Source: Gnetum montanum
Lineage: Eukaryota; Streptophyta; Gnetopsida; Gnetales; Gnetaceae
NCBI GenBank assembly: GCA_015680685.1
Contig: MNCI01025042.1
Span: 640,649 to 704,648, forward strand
DNA: 64,000 nt
Direction: 5' to 3'
Of the stretch, positions 1 through 11,920 are shown piece after piece. The notes beneath the pieces are model-generated. The model worked only from the letters and a program-made list of their open reading frames with translations, ran no database searches and was not told the DNA's origin. Both the position numbers and the translations under genes were made by a program. The first letter of the stretch is position 1, and each line of letters opens with the position of its first letter.

Positions 1-3000
1 CCTACTTTGTTATAACATATGACTTATGACTTGCAAGTAGCAAGTTTGATCCTAAGGGATATGCTAAGACACGAAGCACGGTAATATATGCATATACATA
101 TACATACATACATACATATGCATTCAAGCTATGATGTTAAGACAATAGTCAATCATAAAAAATCATGATCAAGTCATTTATCTAAATAAGAAAGTTCAAT
201 TTATGCTTACAATAATTTTTATAAATAAAATATGTTGTCAATCTCATAGGGCACTTAATATTATTGGTTCTTTTACAAGATAGGTAGAACTTGAAAAGGT
301 ATGTGTATGGATTAGTAATCATTGTATACAATCTTAGGATGGTAAGGATTGTTTATTAAGGGTATTGAAACCTAAAACAATTTGCCTATAAGTACACCCC
401 AAGACATATAGCCAACATGATACTTTAGAAGAGTTATAGGGCAATATAATCATTCTTACAAAGTAGCACAAGCTTATGATACTTTATTTAGAAGTCTAGT
501 AGATAAAAATACTATTGCTTAAAACAAAGTAGGTCTAATCTCTAAATTTTTAATACTTTTTTGAATTGGCATAAAGAGGAAAAATTTTAACAATAGATAT
601 TTTGTTGAAGTAAGAATAGATGATGGTTGATAGATGTTATTTCTATAAGAATGCTTAAGAAAAGGGCAACTATATCTTTTTGCATCGCCCTAAATTTGTC
701 CATATTTGGAATATAGTTTGGAAAGCTATAATTCAACATTTCATTCATCTAAAATATTTAGAAGATCCTACCTCAACTTTAATATTTTTTGCAAAATAAT
801 GAAACTTGGAGCTTGTTGTACAACCCCTACCTATACAAGAGGGTAGATGTAACCCACTATAAACATGTTACACCAAGTAACAACTTCAACTTGGATTGGT
901 GAAACTTGATAAATTAATAAATATTAGGGTACTTTACTAGTACATTTAGTGTTTTCAATTTGCAAAGAAAGAAATTGGCATACTTTTGTAACAACAAAAA
1001 GCAATCTAAATAGGCTAAGATGGCCAACAATAAAAATTAGAAGGATAATGTAATACCATTCTTCATAATACCATCCTTTGATACTAAGTTTGTATAAATC
1101 TCCATTGAATATGTCATGAAGCTCAAATTAAAAATAAACCCTTATAATATTCTTTTTTTTTCTTTTTCCAATGAATCTAAGTTTAAATATAGATTAATAT
1201 GTAAAATTTAAGTAGTCATTTATTAATGTCATTACACTTAAATTAAAATTCATAATTAACAATCTTTTTGTTTTTGGGGGTATAATTCCACTTTGTTAAG
1301 TTAATATTTAAATTTTATAAAATAAATATATAATGCTTATCTAATAGATCCTTCGACTCTTGAACTTAATAAAACCTTAATTTTATTTTAAATTTCATAA
1401 TTCTTTATAATATTCTCTAAAGATTCAATATTCATAAAAAATAAAAAGAAATTTCTACTAATCATTCATGTAAGTTATAGTAGAGTGTTGTGTGTGTGTA
1501 TAGGGTGAAATAGTTTATAATTAGTTATGTTTATAAATAATTGGGCATTATATATACTTTTTCATTAATAGTTACCATTTATGCTTAAATATTTATATAT
1601 TTGAAGTTATGTTTTTCTTACTCTTTTAATGGTTATTATTTGTTATGGCTATGAAATCCATTACTTACTTAAAAAATAAATTAGATATAGGATGGTATTT
1701 TTTTTGTTCAAGATATTTCAGTGTTATAGTCTTCCTTCTTAGTAAGAAATTCTCACAATGTATTACCCACTTAATTATTTAATCATTATCATAAACTTAG
1801 CCTTATCTTAAAGATATCAACATTATATATAGCTACATGAATTCTTTCATCATTTGACTATGTCAAAAGTTGTTACTAAATATCTTGATAAGATACAGAT
1901 TATTTGCATTTTGCATATTAACAAAAACTACTAATCATATCTTATTTCATAGAAACTTCATATTCATTTTAATGTTATGTAGCTTTCAATGAGTAGAAAT
2001 TATTGTACATTTTCTATCTTTTAGTTATTTCAATTTAAATTTATAAGCTACATTAAAAACAACAATGATGTGATGTGATAATAAATTATATTATGTAGTA
2101 TGGTGTTAACAATATGGTAGTTTAATTAGCTATTTTGTTGATTTGTCAACCAACACATTTTAAATTTAACATATGATTGAGGTAGATAATGTCTTCTAAG
2201 TTTTTAAAAGGGCACGATAAATATGATGATAAAGACATATTGCATTTCTAAAACTTACTTTTAATACTTTAATTTTAATTATAGTACAATTTAATGCAAA
2301 TTTAATTTATTGTCTTAAATTTACCAAGATCCATAATGCTTATTGTATGCTAAGCAGGATATTGGGAGGGTTGGTGGATGAGTGAAACCCTAACCTGCTT
2401 TAGTAGTTGCTCCCATGCTCAAGCCCATATTTTTTTCACTTGAGTAACCATCACTCTAAATGATAATCCTTGACATCTTTTTGTTTGTATATAAACATCA
2501 TATAATGAATGAATTAGTAGTAAATATTTATTGCAACTGAAATTTGAATTTTAAGAATGAGAATGGCTACTTATGAGATGAAAGCTCAATGTGTTGATTC
2601 TTAATCACTTAATTGTAAATTCAAATTATGCTTGAGACATTATCATATCGATGTAATATCTAGTGAAGTTGGTTATACGTTCAATGTGTGTACTCATTCA
2701 TATCTTAAATTTTAGTTTGAGCACCTTAACCACTTATTATAATGTCTACTTTTAAAGCATTGTTTATTGACTTGTTAAATTTCTTATATAAGGTTATCTA
2801 GTTTTTCATGGAATGAAATTTTATCTAGGAGTTCTATGTTCGAAATAGCAATATGAAATTCTCCATATTCCAAAAAAAAAAAGAAAAAAAAAAGGAAAGC
2901 TATGAAAAGTTTTGTTTTAAAAATGCCAAGTTATCTTCCTAAATGCAATAGGATTTCCAATAATATGGATACTATTTAGGGTGATTTAGGCTTCAATATT

Positions 3001-3480
3001 ATTTATGTTTATGATTTCTTAAGTTTATTTTTACTAATTAAGGTCTCTTCACCTAAAGTAGTTTACAATGCTCTTGCATTCAAATCTTTAGTTATTATTA
3101 TGCATTACTAGTTGTTTAAACTACATCTCTACTATATAGAAAAGTTTTCATGTATTATCAAGGTTCTAAATCTTCCTCTTATTTTGAAAGAATATTATTT
3201 CTCTAGTTGGAACCACTATGGAATCTAGAATCTTGGTTTTTTTAGTGGAAATCAAGATACTTAATATTTTATAAAAATTGATTTTCATTTTTGAAGTAAA
3301 ACTTTAATTACATGCTAGTTGAAAGGATTAGATTACATGCAAAAGGTTTTTTTTTATTGTTATCAACCAAATAGTGGCATTTTTATAATAAGAAAATATT
3401 ATTGAAAATAATAATGAAAACATTAACTTTATTAAGAAAAAGAAAAGTAGAAGAGTACAACATAGAGAGATCACAGAATA
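1..3480. other. AT-rich intergenic DNA with repeat scraps
   Basis: No reading frame here looks like a gene. The first 110 bases resemble the tRNA-related end of a SINE: the stretch around 25-60 (cttgcaagtagcaagtttga) matches 19,825-19,850 and, inverted, 43,460-43,490. Bases 2,331-2,395 share a core (gggagggttggtggat) with 14,320-14,380, which in turn matches 42,484-42,540 inverted, so this is a dispersed repeat. The rest is A/T-rich with homopolymer runs such as the A-run near 2,872-2,892. Confidence 0.6.
86..118. repeat. (CATA)n-type microsatellite
   Basis: A short simple repeat of alternating atatgcatat and catacatacata units. It sits just downstream of a SINE-like tail and has no further visible role. 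Confidence 0.7.
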
Positions 3481-3521
3481 TGGAACTATTATGATCTCAT
3501 ATGGAAAGTGTCATTTGAATA

Positions 3522-3577
3522 TATCATCATCATCATCATCATCCTAGCCTTGTCCCAACAAAATGGGGCGTGCTACA
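3522..3577 (-). mobile_element. RTE-type LINE 3' end relic
   Basis: An (ATC)7 run is followed by cctagccttgtcccaacaaa and then atggggcgtgctacat. On the minus strand this reads as the terminal LINE sequence followed by a (GAT)n tail, the arrangement at the 3' end of plant RTE LINEs. A diverged second copy of the same boundary occurs at 35,590-35,635. Only the last ~50 bases of the element remain. Confidence 0.6.
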
Positions 3578-3699
3578 TATAATGTTACATTTTATAATAA
3601 AATTTTTAGGATAAATTGAAGATTAAGAGAATGAAAATATTTTCAGACAAGTGATGAATATTATCATAGTTAAGTAATGTAACAAACAAACAAAAACTA

Positions 3700-3985
3700 A
3701 TCTTGAAAAACCTCCCCTTTGTAATAAAAGGATCAAGCCTTGCCCTCATTTTGAAGTGTTGTTATGGGTTTTGAATTTTTACTAAAGGGTTTCTTGTAAA
3801 ATGTAGGAGAAAGCTCTCTAAAATAAAAGAAAGCTATAATAAGCGAAAAAAAACCCCATCCTTGAGTCTTAAAAAAACAAACCCATCCATGAGCCTTAAA
3901 AAGAAAGAAAAAAGGAAAAAGAAACTACAAGAAACAATTTAGTTGCTCAACTTTCACTTTTTCTTGAAGCTGTAAGTGTGATTTG
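3700..3985 (+). repeat. Dispersed repeat, matches 10,690-10,995
   Basis: Shares many blocks in the same order with 10,690-10,995: ggatcaagccttgcc, then tactaaaggg/tactaaaggt with ttcttgtaaaa, agaaagct, catccttgag, and ctttcact with ttcttgaagct. It has no coding capacity. Because the other copy lies inside the possible LTR-type element at 9,945-12,690, this may be an internal fragment of the same family. Confidence 0.6.
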
Positions 3986-5361
3986 ACTTTATGTACATAG
4001 TAGAATTCTAAACTAATATAAGGATAGTCCAAGTGTAACTCAAAGTGGTAACTTTTTACCTATAAATCTTTGTTAGATAATGAGCTAACCTCTTTAGCTA
4101 CTCTCATATGCATGTAGATTTAGTTAGTTAAAATACTTGGAATTCAACCAAGCATGTGAAGATGAGTTAGATGTGTTTCTTTCTTGTGCAATGACTATCC
4201 ATTTGAGACAATATTGTAGTATTACAACAAAAAACTTGTATGAATTGTTTTTGCTGCCCCGTAAATTTGTAAAGTCTATCTTTAGTTTTCATAAAAATGT
4301 AATATCTATCCAATATATTCTGTCATTGCATGTAATAAAGCTTCAATTTCATTTCATAATTCATACTTGTAACTTCTAAAGGCACATTTAAATTAAATCC
4401 ATCTTGATATGTTTTGTGCATATGCTTTAGAATGAAGTCATTAATTTGTTTGCCAAAGAGATTTTTGATCGATATATTTTAAAGAATATGTACCACTAAC
4501 ATACTTAGAATGAAGCGGTAGAAATTCCTAGGGAAAGGTTACAATTCCAAAACCTAATTGAGAAACCATTTTACTAACAGGAGGTTTGGAATGTTAGGCC
4601 ATTTCATATAAGGCAATTGCGGTAAATACGCCGGTACCTGTTTTCTACTTTATTTTATAAGGACACAAATTTGACGTAAATTCTCCAAGAACTTTACAAA
4701 TTTCTGGTTTCCATAAATGTTACGATATATATTGTTAGATTTTTATTCTGAAAGGTCCTTTCGCCAGCTTGTACAGAACGAAAAAAGAATTGTTAGAAAA
4801 AGGCACTCCAGACCACTCATCTGTGGATCGTACTACATTGAAAATACGTTGATGTAGATGCTGGTCTGAAACCGTAGAGTTCCTGTTCACATAAAACCGC
4901 TCATTGTAGAATTATTGTATTATACTCACTCTATTCATTTTCGTGCCTTCTAATGAGCAAGGTGGTTCTAGGAAGCGTAGTTTTTCCAATAATAAATTAT
5001 CAATATATTGCAAAAAGAAATACGAAATCAGGCATCAAGCATGCAGCAAAACCGAGAAAGATTTTGATTCCCAGTGCAGGCACCACCAAAAAACGTTTCT
5101 TTAAAAAATGCAGGAAAACAGAGAAAGCTTTGAACGCTACTAATGCCTTTTTTGTATTCATGAACTTTTCACCTGAAAGACAAGGCTGACAGAGCACCTT
5201 GAAGCATAAATATCCTTTGATAGATAAGCTCAGTGATTTCATTCATCTTACATGGCTTTCCACGCATTATTAATGAAGGACAGAATGTGCAGATAATGGG
5301 AACATGCATGAGAAACCTTGTCCGAAGGACTTGGGGCAACCATACAGAGCAGAAGAGTTAG
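3986..5361. other. Intergenic DNA and downstream flank of the TCP gene
   Basis: Up to about 4,600 the sequence is AT-rich with no recognisable gene. From about 4,600 it becomes less AT-rich, continuous with the TCP locus, so 4,900-5,361 may contain the TCP 3' untranslated region. Short opposing frames at 4,953-5,189 (+) and 5,000-5,242 (-) show no recognisable domain and overlap each other; I do not call them genes. No unambiguous polyadenylation signal was fixed. Confidence 0.4.
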
Positions 5362-6693
5362 TTATGCAGCACCATACGGTAAGCATGGTTTGTAAAGTGG
5401 AGAAGAATTGTGGGTGTGAGAGAATGGAGAAGAATCCCACAGGGGAAGGTAAGAAAATTCTTGGTGCAAGGCGGAGGTTTCCTCCTGCCCAGATATATCA
5501 TGCTCAGACTGATCAGCTCTCCAATTGTCAAAAGATGAATTGGAGAACATGATGCTCATCTCGGGCATGTCAAAAGCAGCAGGAACACTGCTGCTGCAGT
5601 CGTTCCCTTTATCTTCCTCTACAGCAGCAGCAGCAACAATGGCTGGCGCTTCTTGTTGCTGTGGGGATGGCGAGTAGAGCTTGGCAGACGAGGATGTTGA
5701 ACACCGCTGCTCCGCTTTGCATCTGGTTCGCTCACGAGCTCTTTCCCTTGCTTTGTCTCGACGATCCGGAGTGATTCTGTGTTTAGCCCGCCTCAACTTG
5801 CAGATTCTGCTGCTGCCTTTGCTCTTGCCGCCCTTGCCCTGCTTCTGCAGCTTTGACTCGTTCCTGCTACCGCCCTTGTTGCCTTTCTTTCCATTGTTGT
5901 TGGTGAGGGAGGTTAGGGTACTTTGCGAAATGCTGGATTCGGGTGCCAAATGTGGAGAAGAGCCAAACTTGGGTGCCGAGGCCGAAGCCGCAGCCAGAGC
6001 TACAGAGTGTGAAAAGCTTGGAGGCAGCTGAGCAATGGCGGCCTGGCAAGTGCTGATAAGCCAGTCCACTGCTTGACTGGGATGTCTCAGGCCTAACGTG
6101 TCTTGCACGTTAAACAACATCACCGCCGTCTCTACCGACAGCCGTATTCTTCTGTCTCTCGCTCCTCTGGCCGTTATCACTTTGCTGTGACGGTCCTTTG
6201 AGTTAGAGACGCCCGTCCTTGATACAGGAAAGAAAGAGCAGGAATCTTTTAAAGGCTGTGCGTGTTTGGAAGCTCCTCCGCCTTCACCTGCACCTCCTGC
6301 TGCTGCTGCTCCTCCTGCTCCTCCTCCTCCTCCTGAAAACTCTGATGTGGCATCACTGTAGATTGCTCTGTGCCTGGATTCTCCTACTACTGCTGAGTTC
6401 TTCAATACCGCCTGCTGAGAGTATATGTTGTGTAAGGTAGCGTCTGCAATGGAGGAAGAGGAGGATGACCATCCATAAAAAGAAGCGGCTAGCAACTGCT
6501 GGGTGTCCAATTTGCTGTTGTGGGTTTTGAAGACTCCATGTGCAGCAGGAGGATGAGGAGAAACAGGACTAGGACTGGTTTTCACTCCTTCTATGCTGAA
6601 ATTCACTTCCATTGGCAGTGCTTCATTACTCAACAAGCTCGACTGGCAGATCAGCCCGGAGATACAAGGCAGGAACTCGGGAGTCATCATCAT
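5362..6693 (-). CDS. TCP family transcription factor, class II with R domain (CYC/TB1-like)
   Basis: Encodes 443 residues in one exon. A TCP domain (basic region plus helix-loop-helix, DNA binding and dimerisation) spans about residues 166-224: it begins DRHSKVITARGARDRRIRLS, has helix I (VETAVMLFNVQDTLGL), then helix II (SQAVDWLISTCQAAIAQL). The ungapped basic region is typical of class II. An arginine-rich R domain (RRDKARERARERTRCKAEQ, about 311-329) places it with CYC/TB1-like or R-domain CIN-type proteins; no miR319-type site was noticed, so CYC/TB1-like is preferred. Low-complexity stretches include Gly/Ala at 120-141, Ser at 76-81 and Lys/Gly at 267-296. The start is the first of three consecutive ATG codons; the frame stays open upstream without another ATG. 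Such proteins act in the nucleus and often control branching, floral symmetry or organ growth. Helix I is unusual, so orthology is uncertain. Confidence 0.93.
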   Translation of the reverse strand: MMMTPEFLPCISGLICQSSLLSNEALPMEVNFSIEGVKTSPSPVSPHPPAAHGVFKTHNSKLDTQQLLAASFYGWSSSSSSIADATLHNIYSQQAVLKNSAVVGESRHRAIYSDATSEFSGGGGGAGGAAAAGGAGEGGGASKHAQPLKDSCSFFPVSRTGVSNSKDRHSKVITARGARDRRIRLSVETAVMLFNVQDTLGLRHPSQAVDWLISTCQAAIAQLPPSFSHSVALAAASASAPKFGSSPHLAPESSISQSTLTSLTNNNGKKGNKGGSRNESKLQKQGKGGKSKGSSRICKLRRAKHRITPDRRDKARERARERTRCKAEQRCSTSSSAKLYSPSPQQQEAPAIVAAAAVEEDKGNDCSSSVPAAFDMPEMSIMFSNSSFDNWRADQSEHDISGQEETSALHQEFSYLPLWDSSPFSHTHNSSPLYKPCLPYGAA

Positions 6694-8884
6694 GGTGCCT
6701 GTGCCACTGCTACCGTGGCTCTTGGGTGTGCAATGACTTAATGCTATCCACAGTGGAAAGGAATCACATCTGAAAGCTCATCCGTGCCCATGTGCCTTTG
6801 CCCAGTACACTGATATCATGCCCTTCGTTAAAAAGGAAGGAGGGAACATAAGCTGGAAAAAAAAAAAAACATAGGAAAGAGAAAAACGAATAAAATAAAA
6901 TAAAATAGAAACAGTGATCCGAGATTCATTCATCCATGATTTTCATTGCAAAAAATTCTTCATCGTTTTCGCTTAATACAGCGCCGTACCGCAGGTCCCT
7001 ATGCTGACACGCCATCTCTTATGGTACAGGGTCAACTATTATCCATAATGAAATTCAGCGTTCTCTATTTTAACTCTTTTTTAGGGCAAATGAAAAGATA
7101 TTCATCTAGACCGAAACATAATTATGGTAAATAGACCCTATGGTTCTTTTTTTTTCTGCTTGGAGATTTTCGTTAAATTACTGTAAAATTTTCCGTCGTG
7201 GTCATATATATCCCATCCATCCGCACCAAGCGGATAGATGGTGGTTATACGACGAGGAATCTGCACTAAGAACAACTTTATGAACATGTCGACACCCTTT
7301 AAAGCCTGACTCTGTTGACACTTGACAGACGATAAACCTTAACCATTTGAAACCTGACTTTGTTGACACATGATAAAACTTGGCTATGTTCCGTGAATGA
7401 AACCGACAGCAAAAAGATGGATACATGTCGCTGTGTCCCCGAATGCTTCGCTGATTAATGCGTACATACTGTTAAAAGTAAAAACGTATCAAAAACCAAA
7501 CGGATATGGCATGATAAAAGGACCCAAGGAAGACGAAACATACCGAAACCAAACCTAGGACGACGACCATGGCTTCCATGCTTCCATGACTCATCAGCAA
7601 CAGCACAAAACTGTCTCCCTTTCTCATGGCTTCCATGAACAGCCTAATTTTCTTACTGTATATGGCACAGCAAGGTTATAGGATTATGTACTGGTCAGTG
7701 CTAGCACATAACTGCTTTTTAACATGTTACTGTATTAGTGGATAGAAACTTTTGCCGGATATTGAAAACTAGAATTATATTATCAAGATCATGATAATAA
7801 TAATAGAAGCAACTAAAATGACACGGATGCAGGAGAAATTGGAAACTTTAACAGCGAGTTTGTTAAGACTTACTATAGCACATGGTACCAGAGGCATATT
7901 TGGAGGCTAAAAACTATCCTAAATCTAAGAATGAATCTTTCTAAAAGTTTCTGGGCATTTTACCTGAATTTAGGCTCAATCCACACATTGTCATGGAAAA
8001 TCAAACCGTAACATCCAGGTTGAAAGGCCAGACACTGGAAACTTTAAGAATTCCCAACAAATCCAAATCTCCAGAAGAAGGAATAAGGTAAGGAGAGAGG
8101 ATGAATGAGCAGATCAAGCTTAAGCTTGAGTCGTAGCGGTATTGTAGAATGAAAGAGCAAGAGGGAAGATATGCTTATGTAGAAGAGGCAGGGAGGGAGG
8201 AAGGGGAGGGAGATCAGAGGAGTGACTATGCTTTTGGGTAATGGGCATGAAATTATTGAAGTTTGAGAATTGCACAATGCACATGTAAGCTAAGCTTTCA
8301 ATTCCTAGAAGGAGATGATGATTCCAATAAAACATTCCCCATCCACTAGCCCTCCCACTTCCCCCTCACACTTGCATGATGGAACAGGCAGGAGAAGACT
8401 ATCAAGGTTCATGAAATTTTCCCTCCTCAAAAAGCAAGCGCAAAGGGATAATGTTGCTGCTGGCTCTCGTGTGTGTAATGTGTGTTGTGTGTTTTGTTGT
8501 TGTTGTTGAATGACTACAACTGTGGACTGAAGATATAACCTCCCCCATCTCTATTATTTGGGTACTTGCACTGACACGCTTGCAAAGCAGTCTCAATGCT
8601 GTGCATGGCCTGTGCTCTGTGGCCCTTTCCTTCCTTGCTTGGCCCTGTGCCAGCCACTGAGCTTGCGAAGAAAGTGACAGTTTCACCAACTCAAATGTGC
8701 CACTTGGTGTCACCCCAGTGGCAATATGCTCAGAACGTGCTGTCGCTGTTTCCCAACTCCCTAAAATTTCTGACTTGTGAAAGGCAGCGTGAGCCTGAGC
8801 GTCCACAACCTCATCCTCTTACGACTCTTCCACCACCACTGGAGACCCCTGCAGAGTAGGCAACAGGCAGGCACCACGGCTGCT

Positions 8885-8916
8885 AGTACTGGTACTACTA
8901 CTACTACTCCTACTAC
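8885..8916. repeat. (CTA)n microsatellite
   Basis: Imperfect ctactactactactcctactac repeat within the TCP upstream region. Similar triplet runs lie at 8,494-8,508 (GTT)n and 9,474-9,493 (CAA)n. Confidence 0.6.
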
Positions 8917-9370
8917 AGAGAGCCCACATTAGCATTGGCATTGGGTAACCCTAGATTCCGAATGAGTTCATTTATAGTAATGATATGTTACCTGCCACTA
9001 CTTCCCACTTCTTCTGTTCCCTGCTGCAACATCTTACAACAAAGACTAATAGAGAGGGATGGGAAGAGCCATTGCCTGGGAGATGATACCATGTCCACCA
9101 ATGGGAAATTAAGATGCCTCTGTGACAGGGACGCTTCATCTCCGGTTTCTGGATTTCTCGTCTCCACGCTCTCTCACATGATCATGATCCCAATGCGGAA
9201 AGTTTTGGCCCAGTCTTCGGCCCTCAGGCACCGCATCCCGGAATCGTACGCTGTTTCTCTTAGCGGAAAGTGTGGCACCAGTGCAGTTGTGTGTTTTCAG
9301 TCGCTGTAAAAGCCGCTTTGCTCTCGCAACCAGTGCATGCGCACATAATCCCCATTTCCGCCCTTCATGT

Positions 9371-9390
9371 CCTCTCCTCTCCTCTCCTCT
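9371..9390. repeat. (CCTCT)4 minisatellite
   Basis: Four perfect tandem CCTCT units. Together with the CAA run at 9,474-9,493 they create long but probably spurious open frames here. Confidence 0.8.
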
Positions 9391-9473
9391 CGCATCAGTC
9401 TTGTAGCAGCTCAGCTCTTGCCTAATATAATGGTGTGATGCCATCACCTGTCTCTCCTCTTCCACACACAAAT

Positions 9474-9493
9474 CAACAACAACAACAACAACA
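9474..9493. repeat. (CAA)n microsatellite
   Basis: Near-perfect CAA triplets; on the plus strand they would encode polyglutamine, but no supporting gene was recognised. Confidence 0.8.
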
Positions 9494-9944
9494 GAGGCAG
9501 CCACAATCCAACCACCTTCCAGAAGTTGAGCCACCATTGTGGGAACAGGGTCACAACCACAACAACAGAGTATGGGTGTCCCTGTCCCTCTACTTCGATC
9601 CTTCCGATCCTCTATCTCTCTCTGTGCAGCCCTAGGCACCTTATTCTGCTGCTGTTAGCAAAAAATGATGACGTAATTGATGGTAACAATACCTCCAGCG
9701 ACCGTTGGTCTAAGATGCTATCAGATTTCTTCTTCAATGAAATTAAGTAATGCGAAGAATTTTTTTTTGAAATAATTCAATTTTGATCATTTCTTAGCAT
9801 GAAGGTAAAGTCGAAGGCGAATCTTTCCAAAGACAATGCCAAAACTCGCTAAGGCTTTAAACTTCTAATTATTGTTTCAAATGTTTCTCTCCCTTCCTTT
9901 GCGTCCGGTTTTGTGTTTTATGCATAATTAAAACAGTTCAGAGT

Positions 9945-10519
9945 TTTAATAAATGACTTCGAACAATTAAGTACTCGTAATTAATAAAAGAAACTTGGAA
10001 ACCAAGTCCATGTACTGGAATATCCATGTTGCTTATCTAGACAAGACTATATTTTGATAGAATATACATGTTCATACGTATCAAAATTTACCCATTAGCT
10101 TTTTACCGGAGAACCTCTGAATCTAGTATAAAACAATTTAGGTACTATCAAAAAGCAAACTTTGACCATACATAGATAAGAATCTTAGAAAAAAACTTTT
10201 AAGACTAGATTGATTTAGCACCACAATAAAATCTTATTCATCATATAAAGGAAGTTCAAGAAAGATTCGCTTAGAAGTTTTTGGGTTAAAATTCATGGAC
10301 AAGAATCCCATGAAAAAGCCTCAATTTGAAACTTTTCAACACCAACTCAATAAAGATTGACTTAGCATCACAATTAAACCCTATTCACTACATAACTAAG
10401 GTTCAAGATTGATTCACATATAGAGTTTCTAGGCTATGTGATATATGTCTTAGACATGAGCTTAACATAATTAAACTTAGCATACACAAACCAAATCTCT
10501 TTTCTATGCAAATGAAGTA
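9945..10519 (+). repeat. Direct repeat copy A (possible LTR)
   Basis: Left member of the 9,945-12,685 repeat pair. Its right end carries ttctaggctatgtgatat and gacatgagcttaac, matched at 12,590-12,632. Confidence 0.5.
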
Positions 10520-11268
10520 CGGTGGGGTGTGGGGGGTGGGGTAAGGGAATGTTGGGTATAGGGGAGAAGGGAAGTGTCTAACCCTAACAAATTAGATGAT
10601 ACTATTAAAAAAATTTAGAGTACAATAGGTCAACGAAGAGAATATAAAGAAAAAGCTTAATGGCTTTGGGGATACCTTTTCAAGTTTTCATCTTTACAAA
10701 CAATCTTTAAAAGCCTCCCCTCAAGAGTAGGAAAAGGATCAAGCCTTGCCATCATTTAGGTCTGTCCTCATGGGTTTTCACTTCTTACTAAAGGTTTTCT
10801 TGTAAAAATAAGGAGAAACTTTCTCTAAAGATAAAAGAAAGCTTTACTTAGACAAGAATGAACAAATAGTAATAGAAGCCAGAAGCCTCCCATCCTTGAG
10901 CCTTCAAAACAAAAACACACATACATATATCAAATACAGGAAAATTCATTATTCAGCTTTCACTTGAAGATGTTTTTCTTGAAGCTATGATTGAAAAGTG
11001 ATATCTTTGAGAATATGATATTCAACTCTTAAGAAAATACCATAGTTATGCTCTTACTATTGAAACCTAACTACACATTGAAGCTTCTAAATAGAATAAA
11101 GAACAAGTAGCTAAAGACACTTCCAAATGCAAAGAAAGGAAGTAGCTAGAGCAGGTTGATCACAAAGAATGATATTATTGAGGTTTGGTTGAAAGTTACA
11201 AATTCTAGATATCTATCTCCAAGCATGTTGTGCAACATGATATGTGAGAGAGAGGCAAAAAAATGATA

Positions 11269-11294
11269 AGAGAGAGAGAGAGAGAGAGAGAGAG
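11269..11294. repeat. (AG)13 microsatellite
   Basis: A perfect AG dinucleotide run of 26 bases. Confidence 0.95.
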
Positions 11295-11387
11295 TTCCCT
11301 TTCACAAAGAGTACAATAATAATTGCATTTTCCAAGGCTTATTGAATTTATTATGAATAAAAAAACTAAACCTAGATACTATATGTA

Positions 11388-11545
11388 CCCCTCAACATAT
11401 AGCCAACATTAAACTTTCATAGAACTTAAGTAGAACATAAAGGTATGTTAAATTATCTTACTCATTAAATTCAACTTGTGGCCTACAAGCTACAAGCTCC
11501 ACGTCTAACCAACTGGCTAATGCCTCACTAATACTAGTCATAAGT
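11388..11545 (-). mobile_element. tRNA-related SINE relic
   Basis: On the minus strand it begins with a box A-like sequence (attagccagttggttagac) and then a box B-like region around gccacaagttgaattt. The rest resembles 43,405-43,490, sharing ctttcatagaacttaagt and gaacataa. It is diverged and its ends are uncertain. Confidence 0.45.
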
Positions 11546-11920
11546 TACATGAGAGGCTCTTATGTAACTTGAAGGCAAGATGTTAATCTAGATGTCTTGC
11601 CTCTGCAGTCATGATATATGTAGAAAACTATAAATCAGAGCATGTCTTAACTAGTAAGATTGCTAATATTGATGTAATAGGTTGTAAGGTTAAATAAATT
11701 TTAAGGTAATATTAAGTTCTGCTTAAGTTCTAGTTAAGTATTACATGACTTAGGGCTAAATATAGATGGTGCCTCTTATTCTTATACTATATATTTGCAT
11801 AACCAAGTTTCAACCAACGTCACAACTGTTACATTGTTAGTTAGATAAGTTCTACTACTAATTAGAGTTACTTTTCTTGTGTTGAGTTATGTGTTTCATG
11901 CAATCTTCAATGGTTTGAGT

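Larger units (their letters stand above)
6694..9750. promoter_or_regulatory. Upstream region of the TCP gene, gene-like composition
   Basis: About 3 kb upstream of the minus-strand TCP start is richer in G+C than the rest of the window and holds CpG-containing segments, suggesting an unmethylated promoter, leader or leader-intron region. On the minus strand 8,175-8,220 is a strong pyrimidine tract (CTCCCTCCCC type). A TATATAT run at 7,205-7,211 is a weak core-promoter candidate. Several open frames here (8,402-8,806 and 9,136-9,639, minus) have no recognisable domain and arise in simple-sequence DNA. The extent of regulatory sequence is inferred from position and composition only. Confidence 0.35.

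Noticed and set aside
6219-6440. Plus-strand frame rich in leucine opposite the TCP gene
   Set aside because: It is the antisense of the Gly/Ala low-complexity stretch of the TCP protein and has no domain of its own.
8402-8806. 134-residue minus-strand frame upstream of the TCP gene
   Set aside because: No recognisable domain, and part of it is made by a GTT triplet repeat. Could be an upstream open frame but not supportable as a gene.
9136-9639. 167-residue minus-strand frame
   Set aside because: Generated across CCTCT and CAA simple repeats; shows valine and basic runs but no family.
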